Notes: generated by a model from the sequence alone, not told the origin. A stretch of 64,000 bases of DNA from Megascapheus bottae (GCA_024803745.1 JANJXV010000024.1:16935927-16999926); one strand, 5' to 3'; counted from the stretch's first letter, positions 47,963-60,799 are shown. Numbers and translations: made by a program.

Positions 47963-50900
47963 CTACAAGAGCGCAAGGAAGCCGTGTTAGACACCATGCA
48001 CAAACACATCTATTTGCCTGCTTTGGGTGACCGAAGCACAGTGAGCCTGCTAGTGGACGTGGTCAGGCTCACAGAGACCTTTCCAGAAAGCCTGGTTAGC
48101 TCTTGAAGCCTCCTCACGTGGATACAAGTGCCTGAAAAGCTCCTTAAAGGATGGCGTTTTCTGGCCATTTTGAACCTGCTGGGGCCTGACATTTGCATCC
48201 GCGTGCAGATCTGTGTAAGGTGGCTCCCTATCGCAGCAGGGCCTGCTCACGGCACCCAGAGTGTGGAGCGTGGAGGGCTCCAATGGATCCGGGAACGAGT
48301 CTGTATGCCACCCCATCAGCATTGCTACCGGGCAATGATGGGCACATGCAGATGACCTGACACTTACAGACCTGGTGAGCTGGAGGTGCGACAGAGCACT
48401 GTGAGCTGCAGGCAGGGAGCATTCGGCCTGCATGTTAGCTAGATGCTGGTAGCTCATGCCTGTAATCCTATCCTCTCAACAGGCTAAGGTGTGAGGATGG
48501 AGGCTCAAAACCAGTCTGAATATGTTCCCCCCACCCCAGCTTAGTGCGCCCCTGCTCTCCTACTCCTTATTGTCTTGTGCAGCAGGCATCACTTTCCTGT
48601 GACATGAGGACAGGAAAGGAAGGGTGGGAACTTGTCGAGGACAGGAGGTGGACACGCAGAGAGGTGGACCGGGGCCTGGTATTCTGCCAAATCCTGCTTT
48701 CTCTAATCAAACTGAGAGCCGGCCCTGCCAGCCTGCGGGTACCAGGCCCAGTCTGTCTATCCCAGGCTTCTCCCTGTTTTGCAGATTTGGCTAAGGCGGA
48801 GCTGACTAGGGAGAAGTCCACCCCTGCCTCCCATTACCTTGTAGATGACGCCGCCGGTGGCAGAGCACGTCAGCATGTAACTGCCCTCTGAATCAAAGGC
48901 GAAGAGCCGGCCCCGCGGCACCTGGACCTGCTTGTAGCCACTGTAGCCAGACAGGACGAAGGGGCCCGTGGCGTCCGCAGGGAGACTGTGTTCCGACACC
49001 TTCAGGCCACTTTTGTGAATGTTCCACTGGATAAACTGCAGACATACAGGCCCCGAATCCTCTCAGTGAGGGTTCGAGGGCAGGCCAGGACCAGGCCTGG
49101 GGGCCAGAGCCAGGGTCTGCTCAGAGCAGAAGCTGTGTATGCGTGGGGGGAGGGGAGGGACGACGAGGGACAGGATCTGCCTCCTTCTGTCCCCTTCTGA
49201 CAGCTTCAAAGGCAGAACAGGGATTAGAGTGCTGTGCACAGGCCTCCCTGATGTTCTTACCAAAACAGTGAGAGAAAAAAATCTAGAAAAATACACCCTC
49301 ACACGAAGTCCAGCCTGACCCACAGAGGAGGTGACAGCGTAATGACTCTGTTCTCAAGCAGGCAATGCTTCCAGTGACACTGTTGCTACTGCCATTTGTC
49401 AGAACCCAACTAGACAGTTCTGACCCAGAAGCAAAGCAGAGGAGAGGGGGCCACCCACTGATTGTGACTCCATTCACTGTGTCATGCATGGCCGGCTTTT
49501 CCTTGGGAATCCCACTTAGTTAAATAGAAGTCAAGCTTCAACTTAAAACCCTTTCCTATAGTTTCCTTTTCTTCCTCCTCCTCCTCCTCCCCTTCTCTTT
49601 CTACCTCTTCCTCCTCCTTTGGATGCAGGCCTCAATTGGATTGGAATTCATCACCTAGCTCTGGCTAGACTCAAATCTGTGTTCTTTGCATCGGCTTCCC
49701 TCACGCTGGAGTCACAAGTTCGCCACCACATCCAGCCCGTTCCTTGGATATGGGTTCATGGCCAAGTCTATCATGTCATCATCCATTTGGGAGGCTGAGA
49801 CAGGAGGACTGCTTCAGCCCAAGAGCTGGAGGTCTCTCTGGGAAAACCCCAAACTACCAAACCATCAAACTGCTGCTGTCATTGCAGTTTTCAGTGGGGA
49901 ATACAGGTGGTTAGCGCGCCTGGTGTGACAGGCAACTCCCCGACACCCCACCCACCCTGGCTCCTCTCCCACGGCAACTGCCACTCTCACTCCCTGGCAC
50001 CCTCCACCGAGGCAAGCCCCTAGCTGCACCCTCTTGTCTGCATGGTTAGGGAACAGGGCCTTCCTTGTTCCTTCTGTGGACGCTGCCTGGGCCTGTCTGC
50101 TTCTGGGAAGCCTCATTCACCTCTAGGCTTCTGTGGACAGCCATAGGCCACCAAGCTCACCAGAGCCTAACCACAATGGAGAAGGACATGCATTCCCTTC
50201 CACGGGAGAGCCAAGCCCCGGGGCACAGCTGCCAACATGCCCACCCCATGCTCACCCACCTTGCCGTCCTCGCCGATGCTGTACACGGCGTTCTCGTCAC
50301 AACTGAACTCCACGGAGTAGACCTCCCCGCCGTGGGCCCTCCAGCTCATGGCGCACTCATGCTGCTGCATGTCTGCGGTCGTGAATGGCACCAAGGTTGG
50401 CCACGCCCGAAGGCATCCACCTGCCCACAGCAAGAGCCCCTCCGCCAGACCCACGCGCTAACCCTGTTTACAGGGCCGGCTACCCCTATGCTGAAGAAAC
50501 AGTGGCTGTCACTGGGTCAAGTGAGGAACCCCAAATTCTAGGAGATACTCAGGAGCCCTTCCTACAAGGCCTCTAAAAACTTCCGTTACAGATTCCGTGG
50601 CCTTGTCCCAACTGGAACCCTGTGGACAGAGGTACAGGAGCCACCCACAGCAAATGAACAAGACAGCATTATTCTGTGTCCTTCTGCACCCCACACAGGT
50701 GACAGTGACTCGGCTGGAAAAGCTCAAGACCCAAGGGCAGCTCCTAATCCTAAAACTGCCGCATCTACTGACAGGTGCAGGTGTTCTGAAAACCTTGGCT
50801 GAAGTGAAGCTCTAGTACGTGCATGTAAAGCAGGCTTTTGCAAAAGCTTCGACTGCAGGGCCCTACTTAAAAAGGGGACCAGGACTGCCAGGCGCGTGTA

Positions 50901-51122
50901 CCAAACAAACGGATGACGCCATCTGCCGCGCCGGTGACCAGCAGGTTCCCGTTGTGATTGAAGGCCGTACAATTGATGGCGACGGGCTCGGGCTCCAGGG
51001 AGAACTGGAGCTATGAGAAACAGTGGAAAGCGCAAGAAAGCAAATGAAGATACAGGCACACTGCTGGATCCTCCCCTTCCTGTCCTGCGTCTGGAAAAAT
51101 GGATCTGCCCAATTCGTGCTTG

Positions 51123-51176
<54 letters not shown>

Positions 51177-53302
51177 TGTGCACGCGCACGCTCAACTTTC
51201 AACTTTTTGCTGGTTAACTGGAAATAAGTCTCATGGACTTTTCTGCCCAAGCTGACTCCAAATTGTGATCCTCAGATGTCAGCCTCCTGTGTAGCTAGGA
51301 TTACAGGTGTGAACCACTGGTGCCTGGCTCTTTTGAGAGGGAAGGCTGCTGTGGATATCTCACCCTTCCCTGTAAGATGAATAATCCATCTTTTAGCAAC
51401 TTGTACTAAGTGTACAGCACGCTAACTTTTCCTGAGAGGTCACATGCCAGCAGGCTCTCTCGCCTCATCCTGACAGGCAGCCCCAAGTAACAGAAGAGTG
51501 ATCATGCACAGGTCCCACGAGTGCCCCAGGCCTTTCCCACAGAAATCCTGAAATACAGGCGCCAACCAAACCACCTCCAACAACTTAAGGTCTACTGCAG
51601 ATTCTCATCCTGAACAAAGAACAGCATTCCCAATACAAGCTTCTTGGAACTCAAAATGTAAGCTAGAATATGACATGGTCATATTCTACACGCTTGCCCA
51701 GTACTGAACTGGCAAATAAAGGAGCCCTTTGAGGACAATAAAGAGGGCAAAGCAAGATTCCCACAGACTAGCAGACTCTGAAGCTGCTTCACCGGGAACA
51801 TTAGTCAAACCCAGATGACCTGAACTCTTATCCTGGGAGCCATTAAGCACTCAGAAAGCTAAAGCCCCCAAGACTAGTGGCTCACATCTGTAATCTTAGC
51901 TACTCAGGAGACTGAGATCTGAGAATCGATGTTCAAAACCAGCCCAGAAAGAAAAGTCTGGAAGACTATTATCTCCACTTAACCAGCAAAAAGCTAGAAG
52001 TGGAGCTGTGATTCAAGGGGAGGAGCATCAAATTTGAGTGAAAAAGCTAAGCAAGAGAGACCCTGGGTTCAAGCCCTAGGACCTACACAGGAAAGAAGGA
52101 AGAGGAGGAAAGAAAAGAGGAAGAGGAGGAAGATGAGGAGGAGGAAGAGGAAGAAGAACAGGAAAAGGAGGAGGAGACGGAAAAAGAAAAAGAAAAAGAG
52201 GAGAAAAAAGGGCTAAATCCAACGTGCACAAGACCAGGATAAGAGGAAATCAATCACACATTGCTGGGAGTCCAAAGAGCTGTGTCTTCCATGCACCAAC
52301 ACACTAGGGATAAATCTAAATCTATTTCACAGAAAGGGATACTAAAAGCCTAACTACTCTGCAAATGTATTAGCATCAGCCCACATCCCATGTCATCTGA
52401 GGAACCTCAGGCCGAGAAGTGACTTGATAGCTGTCAGGAGTTAGGGCATAAATCTTTACCAGAATAATGTTCTCCATCTCAAGCCTCAAGTTATTCTTGA
52501 GGATAAAGATCTCCAGGAAACACTGAAATCCATAAGATACAGGAAAATAGGGTGAGAGGAAAAAACACCCACAAAAACAACCAAAAGAAGTCATGTCCAC
52601 AGACTTCAGACACAAGAATTATCAACCAGAACACACAACGACCACATTTGGTAGTTCAGCAACACAGGAGGAAGTGGAACTATGGGTAAGAATGTGAGAC
52701 TGCGGAACAAAGCTGAAACCATCTTTGGTTGGTTGGCTGGTACTTCTAGAAGTGAAAAATACAGTAACTGAGATTAATGCACTAACAGAAAGGTTAACCA
52801 GTAAGTGATGAAAAGAAGGAACTAGTGAACAAACAGCGTGAAGGAACTCATCATCATGAAGGCAGCAAAGGGAGACAGAAAAGAGGAAAAGTTCTAACCA
52901 GACAACGAAACAATGGAAAAAACAATGACTAAGAATTTTCCAGAACTGAGGACATAAATTCTGATTCAAAAAACTCAACAAACCCCAAGTTAGAGGTTTT
53001 TGGGGGTTTTTAAATTGTTTTAAGTTAAAGACCAGAAAATCCAACCCCAAAATACGACTTTCAATGCATGGGAAAGGTAAAGGGGAGGAATATAGACTGA
53101 ATAAAAAGGGGTAGAGGTTGAGGGGAGAATGCAGCCATAAACCTCAATGCATATCCTATGAAGCTAAGAAAACAGAGGAGAGGGTAGGGTTAGAAGAGAT
53201 GGAGGGGTGGAGAATGAAGAAAGGAGTGATGCTGACACGTTGTGCTTAGAAACTAACATGTGGAATGGTAACCCTTTTGTACAGATAGATAGATAGATAG
53301 AT

Positions 53303-53346
<44 letters not shown>

Positions 53347-56300
53347 CAGATAGCACCACCTTCAAGTTAAGGACAGTACCCAAGCCCAGTGTTCTAGTGC
53401 CATCACTGGACTAATTTTATTTTTAAAGCAGACAGAGAAAAATGACAGCAAAGGAAGAGAGGCCAGTTCACTGAGAGCAAAATTCTGCTCCAGCAAAAGT
53501 AGCTAAAAGATAAGACACAAACCAAAAAACAGATCAGTTTTCAACCACAAGATTCTAGAAAACTTTATACACTATGATTCCACTTATGTAGTAAGAAAAT
53601 ATGCAAAACAAAAACTGTTACCAGGATTATATATTAATGTGATAATAATCTTGGCAGTATTATAACATTACTACTACCATTACTATTATTATTAATTACT
53701 CTAGTCAGGGACTGTGTGGAAGGAAGAACATCCAAGACGGTAAAGAAAAGGTAAGGCTGGGAGTTTGGCCTAGAGATAGAGTGTTTGCCTAGCATGCATG
53801 AAGACCGGAGTTCAATTCCTTAGTACCACATAACATAGAAAAGGTCAGAAGTGGTGCTGTGGCTCAAGTGGTAGAGCTCTAGAGAAGGCTCGAGGACAGT
53901 GCTCAGGGCTTGAGTTCAAGTCCTAGGAATGGCAAAAAAGAAAAAAGAAAAGGTAATGTGCTGTTTTTACACTAGGTGCTCGTTTTCCTGCCTTCCCTCT
54001 CCTTATACCGTAACCTAGGATTTCAAAATCCTTTGTACATATTCCACAGTAAATGACACATGTGAAACTCACAAGTAAACATAAGATTACAAGTCTTGGG
54101 GAAGAGAAGTCTTGTAGCCGAGAGGAAGACACACTGAATGAACCAGAAGGAAGGAGGGTGGGCAGAGGCCATCCCAGCATGGGAAGGGCTGGAGTGGCCG
54201 TGACAGCAGCTGTGGTGTGAACAGGGCAAGGGAAGGGGCCTGGGAAGTCCCTTCATTTCTGGGTCACTACATGCTGTAGTGCAACTCTGAGTGACTTCAA
54301 TGCTTCACAATGTGCCAAGCCGGACACAGTGCTTTCCAACATTTTTAAATGTTCAGAAGGACAAAGAGGACAGCAGAGGCTCGTTAGAAACCTAGGGTGG
54401 TGTGGACGGCGCCCCAGGGCAGGCTCTGTACCTGCTGCTTCATGGTCTTTGTGTCCCACAGCAGCAGCTTGCCGGGAACCTGGTTCATGCCCTTGCTGCC
54501 GATGTCAGGGGCGGAGGAGTCCACCTGGGAAGTGAGGCTTGGAGCTGCGGCTGAACACACGAAAGACGCCCCATTGGGGCTGCACGCCAGAGACAGAATT
54601 CTGCAACACACAAGGGCCAGGGTCAGGCAATCATCTGCCACAGGAGCTGGTGAGCCTGGGGCTCTGGGGATGGATGGCATCCTGATGAACAGCACAGACG
54701 TCTGCAGCCTTGACCCTGGGAAGGGAGCCTTGACCCTGGGAAGGAAACCTTGACCCTGGGAAGGGAGCCTTGACCCTGGGAGGGAGCCTTGACCCTGGGA
54801 AGGAAACCTTGACCCTGGGAAGGGACCCTTGACCCTGGGAAGGGACCCTTGACCCTGGGAAGGGACCCTTGACCCTGGGAAGGGAGCCTTAACCCTGGGA
54901 AGGGACCCTTGACCCTGAGAAGGGACTCTTGACCCTGGGAAGGAAGTCTTGACCCTGAGAAGGGACCCTTGGACCCTGGGAAGGGAACCTTAACCCTGAG
55001 AAGGGAACCTTGACCCTGAGAAGGGACCCTTGACCTGAGAAGGGACTCTTGACCCTGGGAAGGAAGCCTTGACCCTGGGAAGGGAGCCTTGACCCTGAGA
55101 AGGGACCCTTGACCCTGGGAAGGGAACCTTGACCCTGGGAAGGGAACCTTGACCCTGGGAAGGGAGCCTTGACCCTGGGATGGAGGTACCAGTTCACCTT
55201 GGCATGTCGTCATCGATGCTGATTTCACAGAGATTCTTCTTGGCTTCTGTGTCATAAAGACGCACTGTCCCCACACCACTGCCCAACAAGAGCTGCACAG
55301 AGAAGAGGCAGGAGCAGGAAGGTTAGCAGGAGAGTCAGAAGGGCTGGAAGAGAGAGGCCACCCCTCTGAGGTAGGAGACTAGGCTGAAAAAAGGGGTGTG
55401 CCCCCAGACAGTCAGGGGAAATCTGGCTACACTTTCAAATGACAAAAAAATCATCTAAGCTGGCCTAAGAATTAGGTCAGAAACACAGACAAGCACAGTG
55501 GTTCACCCCTGCAATCTCATCTACTCCAGAGGCAGAGCTCAAGAGGGTACAGATTCAAGACTAGCCCAGGAAAGTTCACAGACTCAAGCTCAGCCAATAA
55601 AAGCTGGGCAGCGGGCAGGGAGTTTGGCCTAGTGGTAGAGTGCTTGCCTAGCATGCATGAAGACCCGGGTTTGATTCCTTGGTACGACATACATAGGAAA
55701 AGCCAGAAGTGGTGCTGAGGCTCAAGTGGTAGAGCTCCAGCCTTGAGAAAGTCCAAGGACAGTGCTCAGGCCCTGAGCTCAAGGCCAGGACTGGGCAGGG
55801 TGGTCATGGTCGTGCCATTCCTACTTGTGAGGGTTGCTGTCTAGGACAATGTGGGCATAAACTAAAGCAAAAGGGTCTGCAGGTCTGGATCAAGTAGCAC
55901 AGTACCTGCCTAGCAAGTGTTAGGCCTTGAGTTGAAACCTCAATGCCATCGCCTGGAGAGAGAGAGAGAGAGGGAGAGAGGGAGGGAGGGAGGGAGGGAG
56001 GGAGGGAGAGAACACGAACCATGATCAGGATGCTGGTGGCTTATGCATGTAATGCTAGCTACTTGGGAGGCTAAGAGAATTGGGGTTGTGGACAGGAAAG
56101 TTCATGAGACTCTCATCCCCAATTAATCACAAAAAAAAACTACAAGTGAGCCGGGCGAGGTTGCTCATGCCTGTAATCCTAACTATTCAGGGGGCTGAGA
56201 TCTAAAGACAGTGATTTGAAAAGAGTGGTTTAAAGTCAGCCCAGGCACAAAAGTCCATGAGACTCTTAAAAAAAAAAAAAAAAACAACCCAAAACAAAAA

Positions 56301-59300
56301 ACTACAAGTGGTAAGAGTTCTAACCTTGAGTACAAAATCTCAGGCACAGCACCCAGGCCTGTAACCCTACCTACCCCAGGAAGGTGAGATTTGAGGATAG
56401 TGATTTAAAGCTAGCAGAAGTCCATGAGACTCTTATCTCCAATAAATTACTCAGAAAAAGGAGTGGCCCTGTGGCTCAAGTGGTAAAGCTCCAGCCTTGA
56501 GCAAAAAGAGGCTCTGGAACAGTGCCCAGGACTTGAGTTCAAGCCCCAGGACTGGTGAGAAAAAAAGAAAAGAAAGAGAAACATGGACAGATAGGAGGGG
56601 GAGAGGAAACCTAGCAGTGTGCTGAGACATATAAGCACGGATAGAATGAATCCCTCTGCCATGTCCAGGACCCCGTGGGCTCTTTCCAATTCTCCTTTAA
56701 TCCAGTAACCACTCTGCCACCCCAGCGGAAGTCTGCTGGATTGATCCTGAGTGCACGATTCCCAGACCCCCATGATGAAGACAAACAAAGGCAGGAATTT
56801 GGCTTAGCTGCCTCTGCTAGGCCAAGGAAGATCCCTGAAGAATGCTACAGCGTGAACCACAGTGCTGGACCTCCAGGCCAAGTTTCACTCACCAGCCTGT
56901 CCCTCTTGGTGGCCCATTCCAGAGAGAGGAGAGGTGACTTGGAAATGGAAGACGCTTTGGTCTGCATGATGGGGTTGAAGGACCATACTTTGATGACCCC
57001 ATCCACATCTAAGCTGGCGACCCTCCTCCCGGAGCAATCCACTCTGAGAAGAGAGAAAAGGAAGGGGTTGACATCCCGGCCTCATCATCAGCCAATCCCA
57101 GAAGGCCTACACTCAAAAGCAAACTACAGACTGCTTCAGGAAGTATTCATTTAGCCAAGGAATCTATGCACGTGCTGACACTATGGTACCCAAATGGCAA
57201 GATTCACACACAGTCCCAGCCCTTAGACTGCAATCTGTGATTGGAAGCCGCGGAGCCACCCTCCCTCCCCTCCACAGCACCCAAGGACCAGAGCACGTGG
57301 GGATGGTCAGCAAAAGTAGCCCGCCACTTTGCAAGGATTTGTTCTGGAACATCACAATCACATTTACAAATTCATATGTGGTACTTCCCTAAAAGCACCA
57401 ACCTGAAGCACATTAAGTGAGATATAGGATTAACATGATTTGCAACTTGTTCCTAAAACTAAGCACTCCCGAATTTAAAAGGACAGGGATGGATCACTGC
57501 CATGGGAGTTTTAAGTAAGATTCAGAGGAAGCTACCCAATCCCTTCTGACCTTCTAAGGGACCACCCACCATCCTGCCCCATGCTCCTACAGACCACCTG
57601 GGAACACTTAGGCTTCCTTGGCCCCGCCCACCTGCAATGCATGATGGAGGAGTGGTGCTCCCCATACTCCTCCTGGCCCAGCACAATGAATGGCAGCTCC
57701 GGACGGCCTCCTCCTCCCTCAGGGCCCACCATGGCCACCCGTGCCAGCGGCTCTACTGGCTCCGCGTGGAGCTCCAAACAGGGCTCAGCCTCTGGGCCAC
57801 TGGCTTCCAGCTTCTTCTCTGCACACTGAGGCCAGCAAAGCAGGGATCAATCGGTTAGGATGGGATCCACAGTGAGAGACTCTTGCTCAAAGAGCCCAGA
57901 GGACAGCTCTGAACATTGAGGGCTGTGCTTAGCTCACCTGGGCAAGATGGGGTAACTTTTCCAGGAACAAGCCCTTCCTGAAGCCCCTGCCCCTCAAAGA
58001 CTTGCAAGGGGAGAGGGCTCAGGCCCGTCCTCCCTATCTAAGCTCAGGGGGCTCAGGACACACCCTGCCTAGACAGGACAGGCCATGGATAAGGAACACT
58101 GGGTGCTTATAGTTTTACTCTCCAGAATCATATATAGTACTGATATTCAAACTCATTTATAGCTATGGAAACTAAGACTGAAAGCAAACGTTAAGCGCTC
58201 GCCCCAACCCCCAGGCTGGCAGAGTCGCAGAGAGTAAAACTCAAGGTGTGGAGCCAGTGCTCTCAGGTCACCTCAGCCTGCTGGCAGTGTACCCACTCCA
58301 GCCAGCATGTCCTCCTAGGAACAAGAAGACAGAAACTCAGGTCATTGGCAGGGCTTGGAGAGAGACCGGAGCATGACTGGACCTACGATGGCCCAGTATA
58401 TAAAATATCAATCAACACAAACAATCTGTGTTCAGCAGCAATAAAGCAGGCCTCTCCACAGTGACCCAGGAGAGAGGGAGCAGTAAGAAACAAGCAGACC
58501 TCAGATCTGAGGGGCCTGTGGCTGCACTCCATACAGAAACAGTCCCACCTGCAGAGCCGTTTTCAGGGTCTATTGCAACCATCCCAGGACTGCTGCTGGC
58601 CTGCATGCTACAAAATGGTCTTTTAAAACACTCAAACAGTTGGCTGTTGCCTGTCCATGCCTGTAACCCTAGCTACTCAGGAGGCTGAGATCTTCAAAGC
58701 CAGCCCATCAGGAAAGCCTGTGAGACTCTTATCTCCAATGAACTATGAAAAAGCTGGAAGTGGGTATGTGGCTCAAGCAGTAGACCACCGACCTTGAGCA
58801 AAAAGCTAAGGGATAGTGCCCAGACACTGAGTTCAAGTGCCAGAACCAACACAAAAACAGTTACAAAGCCCCAGTAGGGAGCTAAGTGGTCAAGAAGGTG
58901 AACCAGTAAATCCCTTGGATTTCTGCTTCAGCCCAAAGTGTTTGGCAAAAAGAGAAATAATTTATGGTGCCAGGAAGAGCATATCCTGACCATACACCAA
59001 AGAACAGGCACCCCCCCCCTCACTCTGTGCACCCCTGAGCTTGGGTGTGACTGGAGCATCCCACTGGGTGGGCATGTGATTCCAGGACAACACCCCACAA
59101 CTGCTGCACAGATGGAGCAGGGTGAATCTGGGTTAAACAAACCGAGTTCAGGACCCATGATATGCCATGCAGTTAAGCTAAAGGAAGCACTTGGATACAA
59201 GGGTCCCCAGAACTCCTCTTCAGGAGCTGCCCTTCCAGAGGCTGGCCCTGGGGAAGAGCCAGGCAAAACAGAGCCCCACACAGCCAAAAGTTCATGTGAT

Positions 59301-59555
59301 TAAGACCAATTAGGTGAGCCCACACCCTGAGTCCAGTGGCAGGACTCAGAAGCAAAGTAAGGGCTCCTCTGAGGCTTTCACGTGGCCACCCCATACCTGG
59401 GAGGAGGTCGTGGACAACAGCTCCTTCCTCTCCTTGCCATGGTCCTGCAGACGCCGCTGCCGCTGCTGGGCCCAGCTAGACTCACCGGAGGCTGACCCAC
59501 CTACGAGGCTCTTCCCATCTTTGACTCCAGGCCCCACGTCCTTTCCCTTGATGGC
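47798..59555 (-). CDS. WDR91: WDR91, 3' part, nine exons with the WD40 propeller
   Basis: WDR91 acts on endosomes: it binds Rab7, works with WDR81 and restrains Beclin-1/PI3K activity during early-to-late conversion. Exons (transcript order): 59555-59397, 57825-57632, 57043-56893, 55292-55198, 54600-54432, 51010-50902, 50372-50260, 49035-48838, 47962-47798. Every junction is GT/AG and all phases agree, giving 450 residues and TGA at 47800-47798. The first two exons are low-complexity linker ([12 protein letters not shown]). The rest is WD40 with seven visible blade ends: [42 protein letters not shown] and GKIKVTTL. The N-terminal LisH/coiled-coil part of this roughly 750 aa protein lies beyond 64000. 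No damage is seen. Confidence 0.93.
48440..48515 (+). repeat. B1-like SINE fragment
   Basis: gctcatgcctgtaatcctatc only; no Geo half. Confidence 0.6.
48838..49035 (-). CDS. WDR91: WDR91 exon, WD40 blade 6
   Basis: A symmetric 66-codon exon, [20 protein letters not shown] to SATGGVIYK, with acceptor tgtctgcag and donor gtaatg. Confidence 0.94.
49560..49930. repeat. CT-rich stretch and decayed SINE sequence
   Basis: 49561-49625 is (CTC/CTT) rich. A weak B1-like piece (tttgggaggctgagacagg) lies near 49787. Confidence 0.5.
50260..50372 (-). CDS. WDR91: WDR91 exon, WD40 blade 5
   Basis: Two bases finish the split Asp codon, then 37 codons ([20 protein letters not shown] to SIGEDGK), ending at donor gtgggt. 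Confidence 0.94.
50902..51010 (-). CDS. WDR91: WDR91 exon, WD40 blade 4
   Basis: It codes for [20 protein letters not shown] and on to DGVIRLF. The acceptor is ctcatag and the donor gtacac. A long TG/CA repeat starts about 110 bp upstream of the acceptor. Confidence 0.94.
51123..51172 (+). repeat. (TG)n microsatellite, WDR91 intron
   Basis: About 25 units; it reads as CA on the WDR91 strand. Confidence 0.95.
51195..51332 (-). repeat. B1-like SINE half, antisense
   Basis: Begins in the join region (gctggttaactggaaataag) and ends gtgtgaaccactggtgcctggc. Confidence 0.72.
51340..51860. other. WDR91 intron, no recognised element
   Basis: I see no repeat or exon here. Confidence 0.4.
51865..52210 (+). 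repeat. B1-Geo SINE and purine-rich tail
   Basis: SINE to about 52090, then 120 bp of GGA/GAA-rich sequence to 52210. Confidence 0.75.
52640..53060 (+). mobile_element. Probable old L1/HAL1 fragment
   Basis: aagaattttccagaactgag and neighbouring text resemble the ORF1-side sequence of old L1 elements. A 142-codon frame on the other strand is a by-product. Confidence 0.4.
53285..53346 (+). repeat. (GATA)n microsatellite
   Basis: About 15 units with one GAT interruption. Confidence 0.92.
53752..53945 (+). repeat. IDL-Geo SINE
   Basis: aggctgggagtttggcctag to gtcctaggaatggcaaaaa. Confidence 0.87.
54432..54600 (-). CDS. WDR91: WDR91 exon, WD40 blade 3
   Basis: It runs [20 protein letters not shown] to [12 protein letters not shown]. 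The acceptor is gtgttgcag and the donor gtacag. Confidence 0.94.
54707..55185. repeat. 20 bp minisatellite, about 24 copies
   Basis: Unit close to cttgaccctgggaagggagc with single-base variants (ggaaac, ggaccc, ctgagaagg) and one 19 bp unit. It fills the WDR91 intron to about 10 bp from the donor at 55197. The 218-codon minus frame across it is a repeat artefact. Confidence 0.95.
55198..55292 (-). CDS. WDR91: WDR91 exon, WD40 blade 2
   Basis: It codes for [20 protein letters not shown] and on to DDDMP. The donor gtgaac is directly followed by a large minisatellite; reading through the donor gives TGA at once. Confidence 0.94.
55486..55797 (+). repeat. B1-like half followed by IDL-Geo SINE
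   Basis: A B1-type half (55486-55610) is interrupted at its join region by a full IDL-Geo (55615-55797). Confidence 0.8.
55950..56008 (+). repeat. (GA)n/(GGGA)n repeat
   Basis: gagagaga then about eight ggga units. Confidence 0.92.
56030..56575 (+). repeat. Cluster of B1 and Geo SINE pieces
   Basis: At least three B1 halves (about 56030, 56150 and 56360) and Geo halves, with A runs at 56132 and 56269-56284. The order suggests serial insertion into tails. Confidence 0.72.
56893..57043 (-). CDS. WDR91: WDR91 exon, WD40 blade 1
   Basis: Fifty codons from [20 protein letters not shown] to ATKRDRL, with acceptor cttctcag and donor gtgagt. Confidence 0.94.
57632..57825 (-). CDS. WDR91: WDR91 exon, linker into the propeller
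   Basis: It runs [20 protein letters not shown], then a GGGG stretch, then [17 protein letters not shown]. The donor is gtgggc. Confidence 0.93.
58645..58858 (+). repeat. B1-Geo composite SINE
   Basis: cctgtaaccctagctactcagg to gttcaagtgccagaacc. Confidence 0.77.
59397..59555 (-). CDS. WDR91: WDR91 exon, disordered linker
   Basis: A symmetric 53-codon exon, starting [20 protein letters not shown] and ending STTSSQ. The acceptor is ttccctag and the donor gtatgg. The previous exon is over 4.4 kb upstream, outside the window. Confidence 0.92.
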
Positions 59556-60224
59556 CTAGGGAATCAGAGGCCAGCTGTGAAAAGTCTCTTCCCAGGCAGT
59601 GACACCATGCAGGCGGGGACAGGATACAGTACTGCTCTCCAACAGCTCCTGGGAAAAGGCTGCCCTGGCTGCCCTGAACCACTGCCCTGAACCCCCCATG
59701 GCAACAGGCATCGGAAACGCAGACACCATGAGCTCACACCATGGTCCAAGGGGTGGGACGTGAGGCCTGCCGACATTGTCCGTGGACCTCAGCACCTGCC
59801 ACACAGGGAAATAAGAACTGTCACCCTCTTCTCTCCTACGCTGGATAAAGGGTATAAGGAGTACAAAGGCAATGCTTCCTGTCCCTCGCCAATGAAGAAT
59901 GACAAGCAAGTTGCCCAGTGTATCATCATGCTGGACAACTTGTGTTTTACTTTCCAAAATCTGCAATCCCAGCTCTTGGGAGGTTGGGGCAGGAGGATCA
60001 TGAGTTCAGGTCCATTCTGGGCTGACAGAAAAAAGAAATAAGTGTGCACACATACACAGGTACTAACAAAAAAACATTACAATAGAATATGAAGTGTCTT
60101 TAAATAATAGGGTTATTTAAGCCGTAAGAGTCATAGACAAGAGCCTTCTCCTTCAACTGCAGCCAAGGTAGTCCTAAGGAAGAGGCACAATAATGAAAAA
60201 TAATTATGGATGAATAGTTGATGA

Positions 60225-60435
60225 AGGCCGCATGCCTCAGGAGGCTAAGAACCAAGATTTGTGGTTCCTGCCTGGGCAGGAAAGTCTGTGACACTCCTAC
60301 CTCCAGTTAACCAGCAAAACTAAACAGGAGTAGAAGTGTGGCTTAAGTGGTAAAGTGCCAACCTTTAGCAAAAAAGCTAAGGCACAGTGCCTAGGCTCCG
60401 AATTCAAGTCCCAAGATTAGCACCAAAAATAAAAA
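60225..60435 (+). repeat. B1-Geo composite SINE, decayed 5' end
   Basis: caggaggctaagaaccaag to gtcccaagattagcacc. Confidence 0.7.
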
Positions 60436-60592
60436 AGCTAATAAAGTGTTACAAAACACTTTCAGAGGTACACTACGTAAGGTACATTTATGTCTTGCTA
60501 TAAATGTGTATTATCCTATTTATTTATTTTTATTTTTTGTTATATGAACAAACAACTGGAGTTTTGAAGAGAGAAAGAAAAACAAAACTTAA

Positions 60593-60792
60593 GGGGCAAG
60601 GAATTTGGCCGAGTGGTACAAAATGCTTGCCTACCATGCATGAAGACCCAGGTTCAAGTCTGTGGTATCACACACACAGAAAAAAGTGGTGCTGTGGTCA
60701 AGTACTAGAGTGCTAGCCCTGAGAAAGTCCAAGGACAGTGCTCAGGCCCTGAGTTCAGAGTTCAAGCCAGGACTGGGGAAAAAAAAAAAACT
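60593..60792 (+). repeat. IDL-Geo SINE
   Basis: Variant with gagttcagagttcaagcc, a short duplication inside the Geo B box. Confidence 0.83.
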
Positions 60793-60799
60793 TAGCTAT

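Noticed and set aside
52622..53050. 142-codon minus-strand ORF
   Set aside because: It has no splice signals or recognised motif and lies antisense to an L1-like fragment.
54707..55185. CRISPR-like direct repeats
   Set aside because: Units follow head to tail with no spacers, in a mammalian intron.
54623..55279. 218-codon minus-strand ORF with [12 protein letters not shown] repeats
   Set aside because: It is a translation of the 20 bp minisatellite and is out of frame with the WDR91 exons at both ends.
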